From assembly GCA_958427975.1 (NCBI GenBank), contig CAUAEH010000005.1:1-63829 (forward strand): DNA of 63,829 nt. The letters are read 5' to 3'. Source of the DNA: an uncultured Collinsella sp. Lineage in GTDB: Bacteria > Actinomycetota > Coriobacteriia > Coriobacteriales > Coriobacteriaceae. A model generated the notes under the pieces. It was given only the letters and a program-made list of their open reading frames with translations. It was not told the DNA's origin and did not search any database. Position numbers and translations under genes: made by a program. Of this stretch, positions 26,518 through 35,277 are shown in pieces. Within the stretch, counting starts at the first letter, position 1, and each line of letters starts with the position of its first letter.

Positions 26518-27759
26518 TTAGAGGCCCTCGCGCCAGAAGGGCATGCTCATGCAGCGCGGGCCGCCGCGGCCGCGGGAGAGCTCGGCGGAGGGCACGACGA
26601 GAAGGTCCAGGCCCTCCTTGTACAGCACGTCGTTGGTGACGGTGTTGCGGGCGTAGACGCAGATCTTGCCGGGCTCGACGCACAGGGTGTTGGAGCCGTC
26701 GTTCCACTGCTCGCGGGAGGCCGCGATCGGGTCGCCGCCGCCGCAGGGGATCAGCTTGACCTGGTCGACGCCGGTGGCGTCCTCCAGGACGTGCTCGAGG
26801 GTGTCCTCGATCAGGCGGATGTTCACGTCGCCCGGGTTCTTGCCGGCGGTCAGCTCGTAGACGCGCAGGGTGCCCATGATGGCGGGGTGGATCGTGAACT
26901 TATCGACGTCGATCTGGGTGAAGACCGTGTCGAGGTGCATGAAGGCGCGCGAGACCGGGATGTCGAAGGCCAGGATGCGCTCGACCTTGGAGTCGGAGTT
27001 CCAGAAGATGTTCTGGGCCATGACGTCGATAGCGGCGGCCTGGGTGCGCTGGGAGATGCCGACGGCGAGGGTCTTCTCGTTGATGTTCAGCACGTCGCCG
27101 CCCTCGGTGTGGAACTGGCAGTCGCGGCGGAAGTACAGCGAGACGTCCTTGTAGTCGGGGTGGTACTTGAAGACGTACTTGCCGTACAGGGTCTCGCGGT
27201 TGCGGGTGACCGAGTACATGCGGTTGAGGTTGACGCCCTCGCCGACGACCGCGAACGGGTCGCGGGTGAAGTAGAGGTTGGGCATCGGGTCGATGATCAG
27301 GTCGGACTCGGACTCGGAGTTGACCAGGGAGTCGAGGGTCGTGGACGCCGTGAGGGGCATGTCGATCTCGGCCTTGGTCATGCCGGCCATGGTCTTCTTG
27401 ACGAACTCGAGGTTGTCCTCGATGGAGTCCAGCTTCTCGCGGACGATCTGCGGCATGTGCTGGCCGCGGATGCCGGCCTCGGCGATGTACTGGTCGGTGA
27501 ACTCGGCGCGGGCGCCGGGGACCTGGTCGAACACCTCGGCGACGAGGTTCTCGAGGTAGAGGACCTCCACGCCCTGGTCCCTCAGGATCTGGGCGAAGGT
27601 GTCGTGCTCCTGCTGTGCGACCTCCAGGAACGGGACGTCGTCGAACAGGAGTCGCTCGAGCTCGTCGGGCGGCAGGTTGAGGAGCTCGTCGCCGGGACGG
27701 TGCAGGCAGACCTTCCTGAGCTTGCCGATCTCGGAAGGCACGTGCAGACCTTTCGTCAT
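26518..27759 (-). CDS. arcA: Arginine deiminase, copy 2
   Basis: This second full-length arginine deiminase has 413 residues and is the same as copy 1 except for Gly in place of Asp at the next-to-last position. All catalytic segments listed for copy 1 are present. The identity covers the coding sequence plus about 25 bases before the ATG and stops abruptly on both sides. The upstream region keeps only the control boxes of copy 1. It has its own promoter region and terminator, so it could raise enzyme dose or respond to different conditions. Confidence 0.97.
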   Translation of the reverse strand: MTKGLHVPSEIGKLRKVCLHRPGDELLNLPPDELERLLFDDVPFLEVAQQEHDTFAQILRDQGVEVLYLENLVAEVFDQVPGARAEFTDQYIAEAGIRGQHMPQIVREKLDSIEDNLEFVKKTMAGMTKAEIDMPLTASTTLDSLVNSESESDLIIDPMPNLYFTRDPFAVVGEGVNLNRMYSVTRNRETLYGKYVFKYHPDYKDVSLYFRRDCQFHTEGGDVLNINEKTLAVGISQRTQAAAIDVMAQNIFWNSDSKVERILAFDIPVSRAFMHLDTVFTQIDVDKFTIHPAIMGTLRVYELTAGKNPGDVNIRLIEDTLEHVLEDATGVDQVKLIPCGGGDPIAASREQWNDGSNTLCVEPGKICVYARNTVTNDVLYKEGLDLLVVPSAELSRGRGGPRCMSMPFWREGL

Positions 27760-28311
27760 GGCCTCCTACCTTTCTTTCGGGCCTTACTGGCCGAATGTAT
27801 CAGCGCCCCTCCATATGGAGCGCTGCTTGCTGACAGCTCTAGTTATATCCAAAAACCACCCGCAATTCCACCTCGCCCCCGAACGGTCAGCAAAGTGCGA
27901 TGAACGGTATATCGCATATGATTCCCCCATGATGCACTTCAGTTCTCTAAAGCAGGTTTTCAAAGGTAATCGTTCTTTTTTCTAAGGAATTGAGCAAGAT
28001 TGCACAAATAATTTCATGTTTAGGAATTGCATAGCTAAAACTGTTTTCTGCATATATATGTCGTCTGTCCATGATTCAATTTGGATTCGATTATATTCAG
28101 CTCGCAATCATTCTTATTCATACATCCTCATCAGTTGAGTATGGATATAGATTGTTTTCAAAACGAGTTGGACAGTTAGTCACATGCCTTGACAGCGTAA
28201 GAAGTAGGTAAAGATACCGTTCGCACAATACGTCCGTGCCACAAGTCGACTAAATTGAGACAATAGTGAATAGGGTTAGGCTACCGTCCCCTGCGGGGAC
28301 TGAACGGACAG
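27760..28311. promoter_or_regulatory. arcA2 and ppk divergent control region
   Basis: This 552 bp gap holds no gene. On the minus strand, CCGTTC boxes (27881-27886 and 27902-27907) start 21 bp apart, and GGATATAA ends 30 bases downstream at 27843-27850, as upstream of arcA1. Further homology to the arcA1 leader includes GCGCCCCTCC and a TGCTGAC stretch. The block from 27940 to 28250 is AT-rich. Toward ppk on the plus strand there is TTGAGA at 28254-28259 and a GTCCC/GGGAC hairpin at 28286-28300 shortly before the start codon; the ppk promoter is not certain. Confidence 0.6.
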
Positions 28312-30813
28312 ATGCATATGCCGAGCAAAATCGAAAAAAAGCAAGCCGCCGCAAAGCCGCGCAAACCGCCGCGCGACTTCTCGTACACGCAGAACCGAGA
28401 GCTCAGCTGGCTACGCTTTGACAACCGTGTGCTCGACGAGGCTTTTGATGAGTCCGTGCCGCTGTTCGAGCGCCTTAAGTTCGTCTCGATCTTCGAGTCT
28501 AACCTCGACGAGTTTCTCATGGTGCGTGTGGGCGGCCTGTCCGATCTGGCAGAGCTCAAAAAACAGCCTGTCGACAACAAGAGCAATATGACCGCCTCCG
28601 AACAGGTCGATGCTGTCATGGCCGAAATGCCCGGGCTCCTTACCCGTTGGGAGTCCATCTTTAAGAGCATCGAGGGCAAGCTCGATACCTTGGGCGTTCA
28701 CCGCGCCCGCATCGATTCGCTTACGCCCGAGGAGCGCACCTTTGTAACCCGCTACTTCCAGGCCTACGTGTCGCCGGTCATCTCACCGCTGGTGATCGAC
28801 CCGCGCCACCCCTTCCCCAACCTGCGCAACGGCGCGCTCTACCTGGCGTGCGGCCTGGACGGCGTCACCGACGAGGAAAGTCTGCTGGGCCTGATCGAGA
28901 TTCCCGCCTCGATGAACCGCGTGGTCGAGATCCCCTCGCCCACCGGCACCTACTCCTACATCTTGCTCGAGGACGTCATCCTCGCCTGCCTGGACAGCTG
29001 CTTTGGCTCCTATAAACCGCTGGATCGCGCGCTGATCCGCGTCACCCGCAACGCCGACATCGACCCGGACGGCGAGGGCGTCGAGGAGGAAGAGGATTAC
29101 CGCCAGCATATGAAGCGCATCCTCAAGAAGCGCCTGCGCCTGCAGCCGGTAGTGCTCGCCGTATCGGGCTCACTCGAAAAAGCAACGCTCAAGACTATCC
29201 GCAAGGCGCTCGAGCTCTCGCGTCGCTCGGTCTTTACCTGCGATATCCCGCTCAACCTGGGCTATGTCTTTGGCATCGAGGGCAAGATTCCCGAGCACCT
29301 GCGCAACGAGCTCCTCTTTACGCCGTTTAAGCCGCAGCCCAACCCCACCATCGATATGACCCGCTCCATCCGCGAGCAGGTACTTCAGCACGACAAGCTG
29401 CTCTTTTATCCCTATGAGGCCATGAACCCCTTCCTGGATCTGGTGCACGAGGCCGCCTACGACCCCGAGTGCATCTCACTGCGCATCACGCTCTACCGTG
29501 TGGCCAAGCAGAGCCGCCTGTGCGAGTCGCTGATCGATGCCGCCGAAAACGGCAAAGAGGTCACGGTGCTCATGGAGCTCCGCGCCCGCTTCGACGAGCA
29601 GAACAACATCGAGTGGGCCGAGCGTCTGGAAGAGGCAGGCTGCACCGTCATCTACGGCTCCGAGGGCTTTAAGTGCCACTCCAAGATCTGCCAGCTCACC
29701 TATCGCGAGGGCATGGCGCTTACCCGTCTGACGCTTTTGGGTACCGGCAACTTTAACGAGAAGACGGCCAAGCTCTACAGCGACTTTATGCTCATGACCG
29801 CGCATCCCGGCATCGGCGAGGACGCCAACTTGTTCTTCCGCAACCTGTCGCTGGGCAACCTGCGCGGCGATTACCGCTTCCTGGGCGTGGCGCCGGTCGG
29901 CCTGAAGCCGCTCATCATGCGCGGCCTGGATCGCGAGATCCAGCGTGCCCTCGCTGGCGAGCCCGCCCGTGTGTTCTTTAAGCTCAACTCGCTCACCGAC
30001 CGCGAGGTCATCGACAAGATCGCTGAGGCATCGTGCGCAGGAGTCCGCGTAGACATGATCATCCGCGGCATCTCGTGCCTCAAGCCGGGCGTTCCGGGCA
30101 AGACCGAGAACGTGCATGTCCGTTCTATCGTCGGACGCTTTTTGGAGCATGCACGCGTTTACGCCTTTGGCGTGGACTCGGACATGATCTATCTGAGCTC
30201 GGCCGACATGATGACGCGCAACACCGAGCACCGCGTGGAGATCGCCTTCCCCGTGCTCGACCCCACCTGCCGCGCCCTGGTGCACGAATACATGGGCATG
30301 CAGCTGCGCGACAACGTGAAGGCCCGCAGCCTCACGAGCGACGGCACCTGGGTTCCCGTGGAGCGTGCAGAGGACGAGAAACCCTTCAACTCGCAGGAAG
30401 CCCTGCTGGAGCGTGCCTACCGCAACGCCGAGGCCGCCGCGCAGCAGCGCGCGCGTGAGAAAGAACGTGTCGCCGAAGAAGCTATTCAGGCCGAGGTGGA
30501 ACATGGGGCAGTTGCCAAACCGGAAACGGTTGCCGCTCCCCCGGTGAATGAACCCGTGGCTGCCGCAGAGCCCGCCGTGGAGAAAGCGCCCGAGGTTCAG
30601 AAGGTCCAGGCGACCGTCATTGAGCCCGAGCCTGCACCTGCACCTCAGCCCGAGCCGCAGGTCACCAAACCCGCACCCGAGACGAGTGCCCGCCGCGAGA
30701 AGCCCGCTGGCAAGACCAAGGCCATCGAGCGCCATCGCCCCGGTCGCGTGCGCATGGGACTGGGTCTGATCGGCCTGGGTCTTAAGACGCTCATTACCGG
30801 CAAGACGAAATAG
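28312..30813 (+). CDS. ppk1: Polyphosphate kinase 1 with C-terminal extension
   Basis: PPK1 reversibly polymerises the ATP gamma-phosphate into polyphosphate at the membrane. The 833-residue product opens with RELSWLRFDNRVLDEA and IFESNLDEFLMVRVGG. The catalytic histidine regions are GFKCHSKICQL and FLEHARVYAFG, with metal and ATP-site stretches ITLYRVAKQSRLCESLIDAAENGKEVTVLMELRARFDE. It is about 120 residues longer than usual. The extra C-terminus (from about residue 705) is Ala/Glu/Pro-rich and ends RVRMGLGLIGLGLKTLITGKTK, a basic amphipathic tail that might bind membrane. The ribosome site is weak. Confidence 0.95.
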   Translation: MHMPSKIEKKQAAAKPRKPPRDFSYTQNRELSWLRFDNRVLDEAFDESVPLFERLKFVSIFESNLDEFLMVRVGGLSDLAELKKQPVDNKSNMTASEQVDAVMAEMPGLLTRWESIFKSIEGKLDTLGVHRARIDSLTPEERTFVTRYFQAYVSPVISPLVIDPRHPFPNLRNGALYLACGLDGVTDEESLLGLIEIPASMNRVVEIPSPTGTYSYILLEDVILACLDSCFGSYKPLDRALIRVTRNADIDPDGEGVEEEEDYRQHMKRILKKRLRLQPVVLAVSGSLEKATLKTIRKALELSRRSVFTCDIPLNLGYVFGIEGKIPEHLRNELLFTPFKPQPNPTIDMTRSIREQVLQHDKLLFYPYEAMNPFLDLVHEAAYDPECISLRITLYRVAKQSRLCESLIDAAENGKEVTVLMELRARFDEQNNIEWAERLEEAGCTVIYGSEGFKCHSKICQLTYREGMALTRLTLLGTGNFNEKTAKLYSDFMLMTAHPGIGEDANLFFRNLSLGNLRGDYRFLGVAPVGLKPLIMRGLDREIQRALAGEPARVFFKLNSLTDREVIDKIAEASCAGVRVDMIIRGISCLKPGVPGKTENVHVRSIVGRFLEHARVYAFGVDSDMIYLSSADMMTRNTEHRVEIAFPVLDPTCRALVHEYMGMQLRDNVKARSLTSDGTWVPVERAEDEKPFNSQEALLERAYRNAEAAAQQRAREKERVAEEAIQAEVEHGAVAKPETVAAPPVNEPVAAAEPAVEKAPEVQKVQATVIEPEPAPAPQPEPQVTKPAPETSARREKPAGKTKAIERHRPGRVRMGLGLIGLGLKTLITGKTK

Positions 30814-30825
30814 ACGTTTGTAGAA

Positions 30826-30867
30826 GCGCCCCGCATTTGAGGAAAGCCTCGGATGCGGGGCGCTTTT
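30826..30867 (+). terminator. Terminator of ppk1
   Basis: An 11 bp GC-rich stem, GCGCCCCGCAT/ATGCGGGGCGC (30826-30836, 30853-30863), followed by TTTT, 12 bases past the stop. Confidence 0.9.
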
Positions 30868-30913
30868 CCCTGCTACCATGGTGCGGACAATAACGCGAAT
30901 GACAGGCAGGGAT

Positions 30914-32227
30914 ATGAAGCTCACTATAGAATCGATGACCTACGGCGCCGATGGGCTAGCGCACGCCGACAACGGCAAGGCCGTCTTTGTGCAGGGCGCC
31001 GTGGCAGGCGACACCGTCGAGGCCGAGGTCGTGCAGGACGGCAAGTCATTCATGCGTGCCCGCACCACCGAGATTCTGGAGCCAAGCCCCGATCGCATTC
31101 AGCCTCCCTGCCCCTTCGTGGGCATCTGCGGCGGCTGCTCGTGGGGCAATCTCTCACGCACGGCACAACTCGCCGCCAAGGAGCAAAACCTGCGCTCCAC
31201 GCTCGAGCGCATCGGCAAGTTCGCTCCTGAGCAGGTCGATGAGCTGGTGCAGCCCATCCGCCACACCAAGGACGACTGGGGCTACCGCAATAAAATCGAG
31301 CTCGAACCGACCGTCGTCAACGGTCGCGTGCGCCTTGGCATGCACGGTGTCGACCCCAGCAAGATCGTGACCGTCGATGCGTGCCCGCTGTTCGATAAGC
31401 GTTTTCCCAAGGCGCTCAAATCGGTCGTCGGCGCACTCAACTATCTAAGCGGCAGCCATGATTTGGGCCTCGAGCGCGTGGGCATTCGCGCCTCGCGCCG
31501 CACTAAGGCGCTCGAAGTCGCACTCTGGACGCCCACGGGTTCCTTCCCGCGCTCGCAAGTCTCGCGCGTGCTGGCAGACGCCGCGCACCCCACAAGCGTG
31601 GTGCGCGTGATGAGCAAGGGCGAGAAGAAGGCCCGCCGCGTCTCTAAGGTAGAGATGCTCGCCGGCGAGGGCTCGTGGACCGAGAACATCGCCGAAGGCC
31701 AGATGCGCCTGTCCGCTCCGTCGTTCTTCCAAGTCAACACCAAGGGTGCCGAGATTTTGATCGAGCTCGTTATGGACGCCCTCGACCCGCAGGAAGACGA
31801 GCTGGCCGTGGACCTGTACTGCGGTGCCGGCACCTTTACCCTGCCGCTCGCCCGCCGCTGCGATTACGTCGCCGCCGTCGAGGCCTACGGCCCGGCCGTG
31901 CGCGACCTGCGTCGCAACCTGGAGATCAACAAGCTCGATAACGTCGACGTCATCGGCGGCGATGCCGTGCGCGAGTTCCCCGACCAGGATGCCGATGTCC
32001 TGGTAGTCGACCCGCCGCGTGCAGGTCTGGCGCCCGAGGCTATCGACCTCATCGCCAGCACAAGCGCACGCGATGTCGCCTATGTGAGCTGCGATCCGGC
32101 CACCCTGGCGCGCGATCTCAAACGCTTTGTCGAAGAAGGCACCTTCTCCCCCGTCAAGATCACGCCGGTCGACCTATTCCCGCAAACCTTCCACTGCGAA
32201 ACCGTCGTCCACCTCAAGCGCAACTAA
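30914..32227 (+). CDS. RlmD-family 23S rRNA (uracil-C5) methyltransferase
   Basis: Methylates a uracil C5 in RNA with SAM. The product is 437 residues from the ATG at 30914; the longer frame adds 12 codons with no better start. It has an N-terminal TRAM-like domain (LTIESMTYGADGLAHAD...), an iron-sulfur cysteine set in CPFVGICGGCSWG, the SAM loop VDLYCGAGTFTLPLA, the VDPPRAGL motif, and the nucleophilic Cys in YVSCDPATLARDLKRF. The family also contains TrmA and RlmCD enzymes; the target (U1939, U747 or both) is not decidable from sequence. Confidence 0.92.
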   Translation: MKLTIESMTYGADGLAHADNGKAVFVQGAVAGDTVEAEVVQDGKSFMRARTTEILEPSPDRIQPPCPFVGICGGCSWGNLSRTAQLAAKEQNLRSTLERIGKFAPEQVDELVQPIRHTKDDWGYRNKIELEPTVVNGRVRLGMHGVDPSKIVTVDACPLFDKRFPKALKSVVGALNYLSGSHDLGLERVGIRASRRTKALEVALWTPTGSFPRSQVSRVLADAAHPTSVVRVMSKGEKKARRVSKVEMLAGEGSWTENIAEGQMRLSAPSFFQVNTKGAEILIELVMDALDPQEDELAVDLYCGAGTFTLPLARRCDYVAAVEAYGPAVRDLRRNLEINKLDNVDVIGGDAVREFPDQDADVLVVDPPRAGLAPEAIDLIASTSARDVAYVSCDPATLARDLKRFVEEGTFSPVKITPVDLFPQTFHCETVVHLKRN

Positions 32228-32248
32228 CCGCATGATTTTATGAGAAAT

Positions 32249-32288
32249 GGGGATTAGATAATCATTCGATGCTCGATGGTTTAACCCC
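32249..32288. repeat. Hairpin sharing an 18 bp arm with the element at 34192
   Basis: GGGGATTAGATAATCATT (32249-32266) recurs exactly and in the same orientation at 34197-34214. Here its partner arm has decayed to ATGGTTTAACCCC. Together the two copies bracket the low-GC zinc-ribbon gene, so they may mark insertion or duplication boundaries. Confidence 0.7.
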
Positions 32289-32355
32289 GCCTCCTTTTTG
32301 TCGTGCAAGTCGAAACCGACGAGACTGGAAAGCGGTACAAGCCACCAAACAATGA

Positions 32356-32398
32356 CCCAGCTGATTACATTTTCATAATGCAGTCAGCTGGGCTTTTT
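32356..32398 (+). terminator. Intrinsic terminator in the convergent gap
   Basis: A stem CCCAGCTGA/TCAGCTGGG (32356-32364, 32384-32392) followed by CTTTTTG. It would end the rRNA methyltransferase transcript before the convergent gene that stops at 32431. Confidence 0.85.
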
Positions 32399-32430
32399 GT
32401 TTAACTATGCGCGTTGGCACGGTATCGCAG

Positions 32431-34072
32431 TTAACGTTTTATCGGGGTGCCGCAATGAGGACAGAACTTTGCATCGGGAACAAGCGGAGTGCCACATGAA
32501 GCACAGAAGTGCGGCCCATCCATAGGGGTTGCAGCCTGCTGGAATTGCTGCGCGCCATTAAACCGAGGCGAGCCCTGCTGGCGCAAAGGGCTAAGATGCG
32601 AGTCGGAAGCGGATCTCGGAGGGACCGCCTGAGAATCAGTGGCTACGCAAGACGTCATCTTCCTTCGGACGACAAATACGACGACGATAACGACAACAGC
32701 CAATGCAACGGCAATTGCGCCGATAATAACAGGACTGTGCAAGAAAGACTCTTCTGCCTTTTCAGATAACGCTGTTTTTAGAGGACTTCGTGCAATGTTC
32801 GACTTGTACACTTCAACCCGGATGCCCTTTTTGGCAGAACCCATACAACAAACCAGCGTATCGTCATCAGCAAACCAGAGCTCGTCCACACTCCTTCCGC
32901 TCTTTAAAGGCGTCTTAGAAGCAACGTTCTTATTTATATCAAGCAATACCATCTTGTCATTATTATCAGAATTAGTTTTAATTCCGAGCACATATCGACC
33001 ATCATTGGACAATGAACCATAAGCGCCAACCGGACTAGACGGCTTTACTTTCTCCCGCTGCTTGCCCGAAGCGCAATCATATACCGCGACTTCGTCAGAA
33101 GAAGTATCATTACCCTGCGCAATTAAAGCCAATGAACCGCTCGAATTAACCGAGCAGATGCCATCATCTTCATTCGGGTAGTCAGGCTCTGAAAGACCGC
33201 AAACAGCATCATTTGTCATTTCGCCATTCTTCGACAACAGAGCGCCGTTGTTAAGGACGGTGCCTTTGTCCGAAGTAATTGGAATGCCGGAAAAACAAAG
33301 GCCCAAAGGATAGACGGCTCCATAACTGTTTTCCGTATCCAGTTCAACGCTAACGATATTGGCAATCGAAGCTGTGTCCAAGTCATAGGTAACTATTTTA
33401 TTGCAACTTTTGCCATCTTCAGACCCATCGAACACTATGTATCCGTACATACCATCCGAAGACAGCCAGTAGTCGTCTCGTATTACCTCAGAAGAGGGCT
33501 CAACGCCAAGAGTATCATCATCTATAGCAAATTGCTCCTCAATCTCATCTTTTTCGAAATTGTACTTACAAAACTGAATCGATCGAGAACCCGAAATAAA
33601 TAGGAATGATTTTCCGTCTTCAGACAGCTGAAATCTCGCTGCACGGCCATCTGAAATAACGGAATTTCCAAGCTTATAAGTCTTTGATTTATTTGAGTTC
33701 AAATCGTAGGCGGTAACTGACAGGCTATCCTCGTCGTACGCATATAACGTCTTTTCATTAGAAGAGAAGCAGCAGTAACCATCCCAGCTGTTCTCGAGGG
33801 ACATTTTGACACGCTTCTGCGTTCCGTCTTCAACGTTTAAAACCGTTCCATAATCGCCGGGGTCACCATTATTATCCTCGTTAAAGACGATGTACTTCCC
33901 AGATAAAGATCGGCACACAGCACGCTCAGCGCTTTCCACCGTATATGTTTCTTTGAATTCCGGCGTGGGGACGTCGTCAGCATAGGCGCCCAGCGGCGCG
34001 ACAATAAGGCTAGCGGCCAGCGCCAGGCCGGCTATTAGAAGCCCCCCATTTCATTTTTCTTGTTCTTGGCAT
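32431..34072 (-). pseudogene. Secreted-type repeat protein with membrane anchor and zinc ribbon; frameshift in signal peptide
   Basis: From 33939 down, 502 codons encode repeated blade-like stretches resembling a beta-propeller (FSSNEKTLYAYDEDS, LSEDGKSFLFISGSR, LSNDGRYVLGI). A membrane segment follows (IIGAIAVALAVVVIVVVFVV), then a C-terminal zinc ribbon with FCASCGTPL and FCPHCGTPI. The natural start is the ATG at 34072, with AAAGGGG upstream. It encodes MPRTRKMKWG but goes out of frame at a G6 run (34042-34047). Removing one G joins it to LLIAGLALAASLIVAPLGAYA, a textbook signal peptide leading into the main frame. GC content is clearly below that of the neighbours. Function unknown. Confidence 0.75.
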
Positions 34073-34191
34073 GGTTGCCCCTTTCAGTCGAGAGGTGAAT
34101 ATGACCTGAGACTACGCTAAGCCCGAAAAATCAAAATGTGTTGCGCAACAATTCCCAGCGCGCAAAAAAGTCGGTAACGCCTGATGAAAAT

Positions 34192-34245
34192 GGGGCGGGG
34201 ATTAGATAATCATTGTGTACCGAATGATTATCTAATCCCCGTCCC
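34192..34245. repeat. Long hairpin (element C) after the small zinc-ribbon gene
   Basis: 23 bp arms (34192-34214 and 34223-34245) with one mismatch and an 8-base loop; the outer end of the right arm reads CCCCGTCCC. It lies 8 bases past the stop of the 99-residue gene and may serve as its terminator. The left arm shares 18 bp with 32249-32266. Confidence 0.8.
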
Positions 34246-34252
34246 AGAAAAA

Positions 34253-34552
34253 TCACTGGTGGTTGACGGGAGCGCCGCAGTTTTGGCAGAAGGATGCGTT
34301 TGCCTCCAACATTGAGCCACACTGTGGGCAAAAATGAGCGGACTCAACTGGCTGAGCATCATCGATTGCCGTCGGCACCTGCTGCGTCGGCGGGACCTGT
34401 TGCACAGGAGGCATTTGCTGGTACGAATTGGACTGCGGAGGCTGAGGCTTATTCGACGATTCCTTGTTCAAGATAACGGCAAAGGCAACAGCCGCGACAC
34501 CACCAAATACAACTAGCAAAACGAGAAGATCGAATACCCTAAGGCCTATCAT
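34253..34552 (-). CDS. Small membrane-anchored zinc-ribbon protein
   Basis: A 99-residue protein with an N-terminal membrane segment (FDLLVLLVVFGGVAAVAFAVIL), a Gln/Pro-rich linker and a C-terminal zinc ribbon with FCPQCGSML and FCQNCGAPV. The cytoplasmic ribbon plus membrane segment mirrors the C-terminus of the neighbouring larger gene, whose ribbon reads FCASCGTPL/FCPHCGTPI, so the two were probably acquired or evolved together. AGGAG lies 11 bases before the ATG. Role unknown. Confidence 0.75.
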   Translation of the reverse strand: MIGLRVFDLLVLLVVFGGVAAVAFAVILNKESSNKPQPPQSNSYQQMPPVQQVPPTQQVPTAIDDAQPVESAHFCPQCGSMLEANASFCQNCGAPVNHQ

Positions 34553-34734
34553 CGCAAATCAGCTCCTCATGTTGCGAACGATAACGGATGCCGAGATTTT
34601 ATCGCCGCACCGCAAGCCCCTCCTAGTGCGCAACACCCAGGCACGACCAGTCTTTTTGAGATTGGGACGTGGCAAGCGGGGGTCTTCGGGGTATAAGACG
34701 GCTAATTGTATGCCGCCCTATGAAAGGAACCCTT

Positions 34735-35277
34735 ATGCCCAGCGTTGCCGTTCTTGCCGCCGATGGCTTTGAAACGATTGAATGCCTGACCATGGTCGAT
34801 GTCATGCGTCGCGGCGGCGTGCGCGCCACGCTCGTCTCGATCATGCCCACGCGCGAGGTCGTAAGCTCGCTGCAGATTCCCGTAACTTGCGACGCACTCT
34901 TTGACGAGATTAACTTTGACGAGTACGACTGCGTCGTGCTGCCCGGCGGTCTGCCCGGCGCCACCAACCTGCGCGCCGACCAGCGCGTCTGCGATGTAGT
35001 CTGCGAGTTCGCCGCGACCAAGCATGTTGCCGCCATCTGCGCCGCCCCGTTTATCCTGGGCGAGCTTGACCTGCTCGAGGGACGCCACGCCACATGCTTC
35101 CCCGGCTTTGAGAAGAGCTTCCCCGAGGGCGCCTATACCGGCGACAAGGTCACACACGACGGCAACATCATCACCGCCAGCGGCATGGCCCAGTCGCTCC
35201 CCTTTGCGCTTGAGCTGCTGCGCACGCTCGCCGGCGACAAGGCTGTCGAGAAGGTTGCCGAGGGCATTCAGCTATGA
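34735..35277 (+). CDS. DJ-1/PfpI family protein
   Basis: This 180-residue product begins MPSVAVLAADGFETIE, with AAAGGAA before the ATG at 34735; the longer frame has none. The nucleophile elbow is HVAAICAAPFIL, with Cys at the family position, and the conserved Glu is in DGFETIE. VVLPGGLPGATNLRAD is typical of the DJ-1/YajL branch. Members act as glyoxalases, deglycases or chaperones; which applies here is not visible. Its stop overlaps the maf start by 4 bases (ATGA), so the two are co-translated. Confidence 0.9.
   Translation: MPSVAVLAADGFETIECLTMVDVMRRGGVRATLVSIMPTREVVSSLQIPVTCDALFDEINFDEYDCVVLPGGLPGATNLRADQRVCDVVCEFAATKHVAAICAAPFILGELDLLEGRHATCFPGFEKSFPEGAYTGDKVTHDGNIITASGMAQSLPFALELLRTLAGDKAVEKVAEGIQL

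Noticed and set aside
28207..28235. A possible arc-type CCGTTC pair upstream of ppk1
   Set aside because: Only one exact box; the second (CCGTGC) is off in sequence and has a 17 bp step rather than 21.
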